This document shows positions 1 through 7,518 of a DNA stretch of 18,506 nt, in pieces. The position numbers and the translations under genes are program-made. Where the stretch lies: NCBI GenBank assembly GCA_007120745.1, contig SKNC01000008.1, forward strand, positions 1 through 18,506. Reading direction: 5' to 3'. This stretch comes from Bacillota bacterium. Lineage in GTDB: Bacteria; Bacillota; Dethiobacteria; SKNC01. The notes under the pieces are model-generated. The model had not been told where the DNA came from, did not search any database, and was given only the letters and a program-made list of their open reading frames with translations. The first letter of the stretch is position 1. Each line of letters starts with the position of its first letter.

Positions 1-1042
1 TATTTAAAAGCAGGGGCAGGGGAATCAGTTCCTGGTGAAAAGAGGCCATGGCCACATAAAAAGGAGTGAAAAAGGTAGATATAATAAAGCCAAAAAAGCG
101 GACGACCCGCAGGGTGCTGGCCACATGGAAATTTCCATAGTGGTCATCGGGAGAAGTGAATATGGTAAAGAAATTAATGGGCATGACCAGGGCAAAGGGA
201 GTATTATCCACCAGGACCACAACTCTCCCTTCATTCAGTTCGGATGCCGCCGTATCCGGCCTTTCCGTTGAACGGATGGTAGGGAACAGAGTATAGGGGT
301 GATCTGCAATTAGATTTTGAATGACGCCGCTGTCCGTGATTAAATCCGTATCGATTGCCTCCAGGCGCCTTTTCACCTCACTTACAATTTCAGGAGGCGC
401 TATCTCTTTTAAATACATAATCCGGATATCGGTTTTAGATTTCCTGCCCATGCTCATGTGCTCATTGGCCAGCCCCGCATTTTTCAGGTGCCTGCGGACC
501 AATGCTACGTTATCCTGCAGGGTTTCCGTAAAGCTCTGCCGGGGCCCCCGCAGGGTAACTTCAACCACTGGTTCTTGAACCCCCCTGCTGGGCCAGCCCT
601 TGGTCTCCACCGCCAGGGCCGTAGTGCAACCATCCGCCAGAAAAATCGTGTTTCCCTCCAGCAGGTGTTCAATTACTTCCTGCATGGTGTCCACTTCAGA
701 CATATCCTGGGCAGGAATCAATTTCGAAGCAGCTTCTTTCATGTTCTTGTCCGTAAGTTCTTCGGCAAAGGCCGGCCTGGACCAAATCATCAGGGGTTCC
801 GTTAAGAATTGATGGATGGTCATCTCATTCACCAGGCTTTCCAGGTAAATCACTGCTACCTTCCACGAAGGCCTGCCCCCTAAAAGAAATTCCTTCACTA
901 AAAAATCCTGAGCCCCATGGAATATATCTCGAATTTCGTTGACATTTTTCTGCAGGTGGGGGGACAGGTTTTTATTTTTATCTTGTTTGGGTGGTTCTTC
1001 ACTCTTGTTCAACAAATTCAGGAGAGCCTTAAATATCTGCAT
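1..1042 (-). CDS. GerA-family spore germination protein (GerAA/GerKA/SpoVAF type), N-terminal part, cut by window edge
   Basis: The reverse strand reads open from an ATG at 1042 to the left edge with no stop, giving about 347 residues. Family members are the large subunit of nutrient germinant receptors in the inner spore membrane (or SpoVAF). Visible are a long soluble N-terminal domain, the family-typical stretch LRGPRQSFTETLQDNVALVR followed by RRHL, the later LNEGRVVVLVDNTPFALVMP block, and the start of the first membrane segment (VVRFFGFIISTFFTPFYVAM) near the edge. I chose the start at 1042 because AGGAGA lies about 10 nt upstream. An in-frame ATG at 1063 has no ribosome binding site. 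The remaining membrane domain and any B and C subunit genes would lie left of the window. The family call is secure, but which paralogue it is cannot be told. No clear sigma-G promoter was found upstream. Confidence 0.9.
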   Translation of the reverse strand, partial: MQIFKALLNLLNKSEEPPKQDKNKNLSPHLQKNVNEIRDIFHGAQDFLVKEFLLGGRPSWKVAVIYLESLVNEMTIHQFLTEPLMIWSRPAFAEELTDKNMKEAASKLIPAQDMSEVDTMQEVIEHLLEGNTIFLADGCTTALAVETKGWPSRGVQEPVVEVTLRGPRQSFTETLQDNVALVRRHLKNAGLANEHMSMGRKSKTDIRIMYLKEIAPPEIVSEVKRRLEAIDTDLITDSGVIQNLIADHPYTLFPTIRSTERPDTAASELNEGRVVVLVDNTPFALVMPINFFTIFTSPDDHYGNFHVASTLRVVRFFGFIISTFFTPFYVAMASFHQELIPLPLLLN

Positions 1043-1173
1043 TTTTATTGTTTCTCCTGTCATAAAAGGATATATAGAGTAGTTTTACCAAAAATGGCTG
1101 CAGTTACACCCAATTTAAAAAATAACCACAGGTGGCGATACAATCAAATATGTTACACAACACACTTTTTCGG

Positions 1174-1205
1174 ATAAAAAAAGCCTTGTATGTTTATATA
1201 CAAGG
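1174..1205 (-). terminator. Rho-independent terminator downstream of the nitroreductase gene
   Basis: Read on the minus strand, an 8-bp stem CCTTGTAT/ATACAAGG with a 6-nt loop (1184-1205) is followed by CTTTTTTTAT. It lies between the nitroreductase stop and the gerA-type start, so it should insulate the germination gene from read-through. Confidence 0.75.
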
Positions 1206-1208
1206 AAA

Positions 1209-1240
1209 AGCCTGTCGACAAAAGTCAATGTCGGCAGGCT
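1209..1240 (-). terminator. Second stem-loop in tandem with the terminator at 1174-1205
   Basis: The arms AGCCTGTCGAC and GTCGGCAGGCT pair over 11 positions with one G-U type mismatch around a 10-nt loop. On the minus strand the stem is followed by TTTTCC, a short U-tract. A weaker 5-bp stem (AAGCC/GGCTT) sits just before it at 1242-1261. It is probably an auxiliary terminator for the nitroreductase transcript. Confidence 0.55.
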
Positions 1241-1323
1241 GAAGCCCTCATTAAAAGGCTTTCATTCTTATGCTGTTCTTTTAATTCTTTACCTCGGGCT
1301 GCATTACCTGATAAGGAACACGG

Positions 1324-1815
1324 CTACTGATACCGCTCCCGGCAGATCACTTCTTCCAGCTTTTTTTTCTGCTTAACGGCCGGTGAACCCTTGGGATAGC
1401 CTGCGGCTATGAGAGACACCAGCCGGCAGTTCTCCGGAGCTCCCAAAAGCTTCTCCACGTCCTCCCGGTAGGTCTTTTTATCTCCGGCAATCCAGCAGGT
1501 TCCCAGGCCCAGGGCTTCTGCCGCCAGAAGAATGTTCATGGTGGCCGCACACCCGTCCTCCAAAAAGTATTTCGTATCCTGGCAGAAAACAGCTATGCAA
1601 AGCGCTGCCTCTGAAACAAAACGGCCGGTATCCAGAAGATTGGAGAGGGTGTCTAAGGTCTCCCGGTCAGTGACCACGACAAACTTCCAGGGCTGTAAAT
1701 TCCGGGCAGAGGGTGCCAGCCGGGCACAATCTATCAGCTGAATAATCTTTTCCTCCTCCACCGGGGTGTCCTGAAAACTCCTGACACTTCTGCGGGATTT
1801 AATAATATCCAGCAT
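1324..1815 (-). CDS. Nitroreductase family protein (FMN-dependent oxidoreductase)
   Basis: This is a predicted cytoplasmic FMN-binding NAD(P)H oxidoreductase of 163 residues, at the short end of the family. The N-terminus carries the family hallmark SRRSVRSF, where the Arg/Ser cluster contacts the FMN phosphate, and then ARLAPSARNLQPWKFVVV. The middle carries LAAEALGLGTCWIAG, and the C-terminus has a LVSLIAAGYPKG block. All match the nitroreductase fold. The frame can start at a GTG at 1824, but that codon lies inside the Shine-Dalgarno sequence GAGGTGA that serves the ATG at 1815, so I prefer the ATG. The substrate cannot be deduced; many relatives reduce flavins, quinones or nitroaromatics. 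It is transcribed alone, with hairpins on both sides. Confidence 0.88.
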   Translation of the reverse strand: MLDIIKSRRSVRSFQDTPVEEEKIIQLIDCARLAPSARNLQPWKFVVVTDRETLDTLSNLLDTGRFVSEAALCIAVFCQDTKYFLEDGCAATMNILLAAEALGLGTCWIAGDKKTYREDVEKLLGAPENCRLVSLIAAGYPKGSPAVKQKKKLEEVICRERYQ

Positions 1816-1916
1816 GTTTTTCACCTCATCGTTTATATATTTCTCTTCATTCTATTCTGTTTACTTGTATGAAATTAAATCTTCTTATTGTCTACACTCA
1901 AAACATTCTTATAGAT

Positions 1917-1945
1917 AAGGAGGCATATCTACGAACAGCCTCCTT
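1917..1945 (-). terminator. Stem-loop downstream of purC, terminator-like
   Basis: A perfect 8-bp inverted repeat AAGGAGGC/GCCTCCTT with a 13-nt loop starts 20 bp past the purC stop. No convincing T-run follows on either strand, so termination is likely but not certain. One arm also resembles a Shine-Dalgarno sequence, but no start codon follows it at a useful distance. Confidence 0.45.
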
Positions 1946-1964
1946 CAGTTATTTTGCCATTTAC

Positions 1965-2993
1965 TTACCCGTTTAAATATCCTTTTATCTCTGCCATGAC
2001 CTCTCTAATGGGAGGGGTATCCTTAAACCATTCTTTTTGGGTAATTTCATTGGTACAGGCACAGTATATTTGAGATACCAGCTGGTTCAGGCGGGGGGGC
2101 AGTGGTTCCGGGGATAGCGGGCATATTTCCTTCCAGCGCTGCCTGTCTTTGGCCTTGGCCTCCTCCGTGGCCAGGTGCCAGGGGCAGTCCCGGTAATAAA
2201 TCCGAAGAATCTCTTTGCTGACCGGAAGTCCTTCAAAGGTAAAGCGGCACTCATCCAGGGTCCCCAGAACATCCACCAGCATCAGGCGGCGCTGGTGGTC
2301 AAAGCCCACTTCTATTTTTCCGTCTTCATTGACCAGGCCAATTTCAGCAAATTCCCGGGTAATCAGGTGGTTTACGGTATTCACCAGTTCTTTCAGGTCA
2401 TTAATTTCCCCGGTTGTCAAACCGGAAATAGCCCGGGCTTCATCCCAGGTCATGTACCGGTCCGTTATCTCCAGTTTTGTGGAAACATCCAGAATTGGTG
2501 GGTCCATTTTCTGATTGGGGACAGGCATTGCCTCAAGCCCCAGGTCCTCGGGTTTGGCCTCTCCGGTTTCCAGCCGCTTAAAAACACTGGACCCCGGCGG
2601 CAGGGAATTTCTATATATTACCTCCAGGGGAATTAAGAATCCGCCTTTTTCCTCCTGGTACGGAGAGTAATCATACCGGTCCCCTTTTACTTCCGGTTTA
2701 ATGACCCGCAGCATCTTCACTTCCATGGTATCCACAGGGCTTTTGATATGGGAAATTTTATTCACCTGGTCGTCTTCCACCAGTCCCAGGTAATGGGTTG
2801 GAATTCCCATGGCCTCCAGTTTTTCAAAGAAATACGCGCCTAATAAAGCAATGGCCGCTCCTTTGTGCTCAATTAAATCGGGCATTTCTCCCCAGTCAAA
2901 CACGGAATAACGGTCGGAAAAGACAAACCTCCCCTTACCCGGCTGTTCCTTTGTGGGTTCTTCCAGGATTCTTAAATCTTTTACGCTGCCCAT
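1965..2993 (-). CDS. purC: Phosphoribosylaminoimidazole-succinocarboxamide synthase (SAICAR synthetase), long divergent form
   Basis: SAICAR synthetase condenses CAIR with aspartate using ATP in de novo purine synthesis. Supporting blocks are GKGRFVFSDRYSVFDWGEMP (residues 19-38; the nucleotide loop and SDRYSVFD equivalent of the family SDRxSAFD), EVIYRNSLPPGSSVFKRL (about 124-141), STKLEITDRYM (171-181, equivalent to the STKxE motif) and a DGKIEVGFDHQRRLMLVDVL-LDECRF region (224-250) matching the metal/aspartate site. At 342 residues it is about 100 longer than the usual bacterial PurC and is closer to the long archaeal-type forms. ATG at 2993 follows GGGAGG by 7 nt. It stands alone here, with no other pur gene nearby. 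The fold is confident; the exact substrate is slightly less so because of the divergence. Confidence 0.82.
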   Translation of the reverse strand: MGSVKDLRILEEPTKEQPGKGRFVFSDRYSVFDWGEMPDLIEHKGAAIALLGAYFFEKLEAMGIPTHYLGLVEDDQVNKISHIKSPVDTMEVKMLRVIKPEVKGDRYDYSPYQEEKGGFLIPLEVIYRNSLPPGSSVFKRLETGEAKPEDLGLEAMPVPNQKMDPPILDVSTKLEITDRYMTWDEARAISGLTTGEINDLKELVNTVNHLITREFAEIGLVNEDGKIEVGFDHQRRLMLVDVLGTLDECRFTFEGLPVSKEILRIYYRDCPWHLATEEAKAKDRQRWKEICPLSPEPLPPRLNQLVSQIYCACTNEITQKEWFKDTPPIREVMAEIKGYLNG

Positions 2994-3192
2994 TAATCTA
3001 CCTCCCTTTTTTTAACCTTTACTTATATTTTCTCTTATGTCTTCTCTCTTTACCCATTAAATAATATTTTCACTTTTTTTCCTGTAACCCTTCTCCATGA
3101 CATAATTTTTTAAAATTTTTATTTACCTGGTTTTTTATAAAAAGCAGCACAATTGCAGAAACTAGAACAAGCAGTTTAGAAGGAGGTTGTCT

Positions 3193-5487
3193 ATGCTACA
3201 CAGGGTAAGAATTCACTATGACAATAAAAGAAATTTTACAAATCCCATGCTTTGGGTCTGGGTCAGTGACGGAACCAGTATGGAAAAGGAAATTGCTCCT
3301 GCCGGTGAAGATCATTTCGGTGTATATTTTGACCTTTATCACCGCCGAAGCAGCTTCCATTTCAAGTTTAAAGGGGAAAAAGGTGGAAAAGAAGTTTGGG
3401 AGGATGAAGAGCTGGACCGGTTTTACCGGCGAGACCTGGGGGATGAAATCTGGACCATGTCCGGCAGACATAATATTTATAATGTGCTGCCCGCCCGGCC
3501 GGTGGGGAGCACAAAAATGTTCTATGGAAAAATTAAGCACTTGATTCCTGAAGAAAATTTTTACCTTCCGGAAACGGATGTTTCTGGAATGGGAGTGCCA
3601 TCTCTTTTAGGGGCTAATCTTTTGGAAGATGGCTCCATCCTTTTTGGGTTTTTCCATCCCCGGGCAGCCAGGGTGTACCTGACCGGCAGCATGAACGGCT
3701 GGCAGCACCCGGGACATCCCCGGCCCCAGAGGAAGAAATTTTTAGAAATGAAGCTCTACCGGGGCTTTTACAACCAGCCAAACATCTGGTTAATTAAAAT
3801 TAAACCCCGGAGCAAAGATGCAAACCCGGAAAACATTCAATATAAGTTTTATATTCAGGGGGGAGCAGTGGAAAACGAAAAATTCACCCCCGACCCTTAC
3901 ACCAGGGTATACAGCGATGACTACAAGTTTAAGAATTCCCGGGTAGTGGACCCCACCCGGTTTCCTTGGTCCGACAGCCGGTGGAAAACTCCCCCGGTAA
4001 AGGATTTAATTCTTTACGAGCTAAATGTTTACGGGTTTACCGACAATGACCCCGCCATTCCGGAAGAATACCAGGGGACTTTCAAAGGAGTGACATACCG
4101 CATTAAAAATGGTTACTTCAACAATTTAGGGGTCACGGCCATCGCCCTGATGCCGGTGGCAGAGGTCCCTAGAAAACGGGGGCTGGGTTATGAACCCTGT
4201 ACCTTTATGGCGGTGGAAAAGGACTTCGGAACCCCGGATGATTTTCGGGAAATGGTGGATACTGCTCACAGGTACGGGTTAGCAGTCATTGTCGACAAAG
4301 TGTTTAATCATACCTCTAATGATTTCAATCCTCTGTGGAACTTAATTGATGACGGTTCCGAAGACGGCGGCTTTTACTTCTCTGGAGGGACCATGTGGGG
4401 AAATAAGGTGGCTACCGGGAGAGATGAAGTGGACAATATGCTCATCGATTCCTGTAAACTTTTCATCCGGGAGTATCATATTGATGGCTTCCGCTTCGAC
4501 GCTACCCACAGTTATTTCTTAAACCATAAGCTGCTGCACCGCATCGCCCATGAAATTAAGGACAGCGTTTTTAAAAGGGATGCCATTCTCATTGCGGAAA
4601 ACCTGCCCAATGAACAGGACCTGAACCTGGAGGGTTATAACGGCTATGCCCAATGGTCGGACATATTCCATGATAAAATTAAAGCCCTGTTAAGAGAAGG
4701 GGAATTTGAAGGAGTGGACAACAGTCCTGAGGATATGGGCAGCATGTTTTATTTCAGCAAAGGGAGTTATGCCGCTCATACCAATAACGCCATTAATTAC
4801 TGCGAAAGCCACGATGAAAACAGTGTACAGTACGAAGTAGCCACCGGCGGTGAACACCTTCAGAGCCCGGAGATAAAAGACCGCAAGGCCCGCCTGGGCC
4901 TGATGGCCACTATGGTGGCCCTGGGTCAGCCCATGATTTATATGGGCCAGGAATTCGGTATCGAAAGGGAAAGAAACCGAATCGACGTCAACTGGGTAAA
5001 GAAGAGCAAAAATGTAGACCGGTTTTTTCGATGGGCCCGGGACCTGATTCGAATCCGGAACCAGCACGATGCTCTGAAACAGTGTGGTTACAATCCCATA
5101 GTAGAGGGTACTTTTTCCTGGATGCTGGGCCCCTGGATGGAAAAAAATAAAGGGGGAGGGAAACGGGTAATCGGCTGGAAAGCACATTCAGACAGTAAAT
5201 TTCCTGAAAGGCTGGCAGTCATGATGAACTTTGAAGGCCACGATATTGCGGTGGACCTGAATTTAGAAAAGGAGGGATGCTGGTTTAAGCTGGTGGACAT
5301 TGATCGAGTCACCCCCCTTACTGACTGTGAAAAAAATAATCCCTGGAACAACCTGTATTCCGGGGACGGCACCTTTAAGCATTTCGTTCTTCCTCCTTAC
5401 AGCGGATTTATTTACAAGTACCAGCCGGAAACTGCTCCGTTATTGGGTGAAAATATTCTAAGGAAATACCCAAAAAGTAACCAATAA
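3193..5487 (+). CDS. Multidomain GH13 alpha-glucan enzyme (CBM41-like, CBM48, GH13; branching/amylase/pullulanase-like)
   Basis: This 764-residue protein probably cleaves or transfers alpha-1,4/1,6-glucan. Residues 1-105 resemble a pullulanase-type starch-binding domain (IHYDN...LWVWVSDG, ending IWTMSGRHNIY). Residues about 140-250 form a CBM48-like domain (GFFHPRAARVYLTGSMNGWQ), and a GH13 barrel begins near 270. The four GH13 regions are intact: VDKVFNH (D368, H373), GFRFDATHS (nucleophile D436), LIAENLPNE (acid/base E469) and CESHDEN (D541). Region I differs from the DWVPxHF (GH13_9) and DVVxSH (GH13_8) forms of classical branching enzymes, so the activity is open. No signal peptide is seen, which suggests intracellular storage glucan. 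ATG at 3193 sits 6 nt after AGGAGG; the in-frame TTG at 3187 directly abuts that site and is less likely. It is followed by the GH57 gene after 90 bp. Confidence 0.88.
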   Translation: MLHRVRIHYDNKRNFTNPMLWVWVSDGTSMEKEIAPAGEDHFGVYFDLYHRRSSFHFKFKGEKGGKEVWEDEELDRFYRRDLGDEIWTMSGRHNIYNVLPARPVGSTKMFYGKIKHLIPEENFYLPETDVSGMGVPSLLGANLLEDGSILFGFFHPRAARVYLTGSMNGWQHPGHPRPQRKKFLEMKLYRGFYNQPNIWLIKIKPRSKDANPENIQYKFYIQGGAVENEKFTPDPYTRVYSDDYKFKNSRVVDPTRFPWSDSRWKTPPVKDLILYELNVYGFTDNDPAIPEEYQGTFKGVTYRIKNGYFNNLGVTAIALMPVAEVPRKRGLGYEPCTFMAVEKDFGTPDDFREMVDTAHRYGLAVIVDKVFNHTSNDFNPLWNLIDDGSEDGGFYFSGGTMWGNKVATGRDEVDNMLIDSCKLFIREYHIDGFRFDATHSYFLNHKLLHRIAHEIKDSVFKRDAILIAENLPNEQDLNLEGYNGYAQWSDIFHDKIKALLREGEFEGVDNSPEDMGSMFYFSKGSYAAHTNNAINYCESHDENSVQYEVATGGEHLQSPEIKDRKARLGLMATMVALGQPMIYMGQEFGIERERNRIDVNWVKKSKNVDRFFRWARDLIRIRNQHDALKQCGYNPIVEGTFSWMLGPWMEKNKGGGKRVIGWKAHSDSKFPERLAVMMNFEGHDIAVDLNLEKEGCWFKLVDIDRVTPLTDCEKNNPWNNLYSGDGTFKHFVLPPYSGFIYKYQPETAPLLGENILRKYPKSNQ

Positions 5488-5520
5488 AAAAGACAAGGGG
5501 ACAGTTCTCTGAACTGGTTA
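5478..5520 (+). repeat. REP-like boundary motif with nested inverted repeats
   Basis: The spacer between the GH13 and GH57 genes contains GACAAGGGGACAGTTCTCTG (5492-5511). It resembles the GGGGACGGTTCTCTG-type sequence that I recall near REP-associated Y1 transposases in clostridial genomes. It carries a perfect hairpin CAGTTC-TCT-GAACTG (5502-5516), enclosed by an outer TAACCA/TGGTTA pair (5478-5483 and 5515-5520). The first TAACCA overlaps the end of the GH13 gene. No transposase is present, so this would be a solitary or remnant element. It could also act as an mRNA processing hairpin within the operon. Confidence 0.4.
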
Positions 5521-5577
5521 AGTACATCTTCACTTGAAAATAAGTAAGTACAAAAAAATAAAGCAAGGAGTGTAACA

Positions 5578-7518
5578 ATGAAAAATATTTATGTAATCCT
5601 GGCTTTTCACGCCCACGAGCTGCTCTGGGATCTGCCGGAGGTGCTGCTTTCTACCATGGAGGAGGGGAACCCCATGAAGGATACCTTCCTGGACGAAAAC
5701 TACATTAAAAAGAGAAAACAGCAGGGCCGGGACATTTATGCCCTGTGCAGCAAGTTTGGAGACCGTTTGAACGCACCTCTCTGCGTGGAATACTCCAACG
5801 AACTGCTGCATCAAATCAAAGAAGTCTTACCGGATACCTTTAAAATGATGCAGGAGGATTTTCGCCGGGGCAGGCTTTATCCATTGTATGGGCATGCTCA
5901 CCATACCCATGTTTCCCTGATGGATCATGAGGAAATTACACAGGAAGTGGTTTGGAACATGCAGTACCTTCATGACTTTATGGGGGTACCCTATCCCAAA
6001 TACAAAGGGCTCTTTCCCAGTGAAGCTTCGTTTACTCACCATAAACTGGAGGGCATAGAAAAGGCAAATGTGGACTATGTGATTTTTCCTCACTTGAGGG
6101 AGGGGAAAGTACCTTTTTCCCTGGAGGGGGAAGGAAATTACACGCATCTGCCCTTTCTGCTGCGCACGGAACAAAAAAATATTCTGGCTTTTCCGCGAAA
6201 TTTTCCTATTTCCCAGGAAATATGGCGGCCTATCACCAAAATGAAAAGGGACGAGGTTAAAAACCAGGGTTACATGCTGGGAGACTACGCAGTGTTTATG
6301 GAGGAGTATCTGCATGACCGTCAGGAACAGTACCCTATTGAGTTAGATGAAGGAATTGAACTTTACAAATCCGTACTGAAAAAGGAACTGGAAAACTCCC
6401 CTCCCAACGGGGTGCTGGTCTATATTCAGGACCTGGAACTGATGGATTTCGGAGATATTGCCCTGGAAATTTTGGAAAAGTCATGGAAAGAAGTGCTCCA
6501 GGAGGAATCGGAACGGTTCAACATTAAGTTTGTAACCCCGGATCAGTATATTGACAATGTTTTAAAGCCCACGGGAATCCAGCATCTACCGGAGGTCAGG
6601 TTTAAAGATATCAACTGGGCCCCGGAAATCAGGCTGGTCTTGAGAGTTGACGGTCACTATCCCCCCATTGGAGTTACCGGCATTGACCCGTATGACCGGG
6701 AAAAATCCGGAACGTACCGGCATCCTCACATATTCTGGGAAAACGGAAAATACTACTGCGGCATCTTTGACACTCTGTTGAGAAATTTTAATATCAATAT
6801 CCACCTTCCCATTCACGGGGCCTGGATGAATCATATGGAACAGGAACTGGTGTTTAAAGACCAGCCGGAGGTGAAAACGGTACTGTACCACCGGATTATG
6901 AAAAGAGCCTGCAACTGGGGCTGGAGACCTACCGAGGGAAGGCAGAAACTACCTTGTCTGAAGGGTTATTTAATCTGCTCTTTACTGCTTCAAAAACTGA
7001 AGGAATTCCCACCGGAACTGGTGCTGACCAGGAAACCGGAAATCATTGACCCCAGAAACTTCGCAGGAATCGTGGAACTTCTGGATACCTTTATTGATGG
7101 CCGGGTCAATTATTTAAAATTTGGACTGGAAAAGCTGGCAGAGGAACGGGGGGCAGACCTTTCCGCAGCCTACTCCCCCATGGAATCTATTTTCCAATGG
7201 AAGGAGCAGGCGGTAAGGAAAGCAGTAGAGCTCTATGAAGTAAACAAAAAGGACATGGATTTGCCCTACAGGATGGAGAAAACCCTGACCCTGCTGCAGG
7301 AGTTTTCCCAGGCAGTGTTTATGTCCACAGAATTTATTCAAAAGATATGGTCTGAAGCGCCCGACGTAGAGTTCATGGTAGACCACATGTATTATTATCT
7401 CTACAATCTTTATCCCCCGGGCTTCCCGAAACTGGTGGAGCGAATAGACAGCATGTCTGAGGAAGATATTAACCGGTTCTTTGCCGGGAAGAAGGAACAG
7501 ATTACAGCTCCAGTATAA
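5578..7518 (+). CDS. Glycoside hydrolase family 57 protein (alpha-glucan acting, specificity unknown)
   Basis: At 646 residues this is a normal length for GH57 amylases and 4-alpha-glucanotransferases. The N-terminus begins ILAFHAHELLW (H11, H13), matching GH57 motif 1 but with HxHE where HxHxP is usual. The family's nucleophile motif appears as GLFPSEASF (E149), and the second catalytic region as VYIQDLELMDFGD (D285, E287). Later blocks HLPIHGAWMN and RACNWGWRPTEGRQ are striking but I cannot assign a role. No signal peptide or membrane segment is seen, so it is probably cytoplasmic. ATG follows AAGGAG by about 8 nt. The tandem GH13 gene upstream suggests joint processing of a glycogen-like polymer. 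GH57 is common in thermophiles and archaea. The family is confident, the reaction is not. Confidence 0.82.
   Translation: MKNIYVILAFHAHELLWDLPEVLLSTMEEGNPMKDTFLDENYIKKRKQQGRDIYALCSKFGDRLNAPLCVEYSNELLHQIKEVLPDTFKMMQEDFRRGRLYPLYGHAHHTHVSLMDHEEITQEVVWNMQYLHDFMGVPYPKYKGLFPSEASFTHHKLEGIEKANVDYVIFPHLREGKVPFSLEGEGNYTHLPFLLRTEQKNILAFPRNFPISQEIWRPITKMKRDEVKNQGYMLGDYAVFMEEYLHDRQEQYPIELDEGIELYKSVLKKELENSPPNGVLVYIQDLELMDFGDIALEILEKSWKEVLQEESERFNIKFVTPDQYIDNVLKPTGIQHLPEVRFKDINWAPEIRLVLRVDGHYPPIGVTGIDPYDREKSGTYRHPHIFWENGKYYCGIFDTLLRNFNINIHLPIHGAWMNHMEQELVFKDQPEVKTVLYHRIMKRACNWGWRPTEGRQKLPCLKGYLICSLLLQKLKEFPPELVLTRKPEIIDPRNFAGIVELLDTFIDGRVNYLKFGLEKLAEERGADLSAAYSPMESIFQWKEQAVRKAVELYEVNKKDMDLPYRMEKTLTLLQEFSQAVFMSTEFIQKIWSEAPDVEFMVDHMYYYLYNLYPPGFPKLVERIDSMSEEDINRFFAGKKEQITAPV

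Noticed and set aside
1..812. Several plus-strand and minus-strand short frames in the first kilobase
   Set aside because: They are other-frame shadows of the germination gene, which reads open through the whole stretch.
1043..1140. Sigma-G promoter for the germination gene
   Set aside because: A CATTTTT sequence resembles a -10 box, but no matching -35 was found at the right distance.
1816..1824. GTG at 1824 as the nitroreductase start
   Set aside because: It lies within the GAGGTGA that best serves as ribosome binding site for the ATG at 1815, and has no good site of its own.
3187..3192. TTG at 3187 as the start of the GH13 gene
   Set aside because: It directly abuts AGGAGG (3181-3186), leaving no spacing, whereas the ATG at 3193 is spaced correctly.
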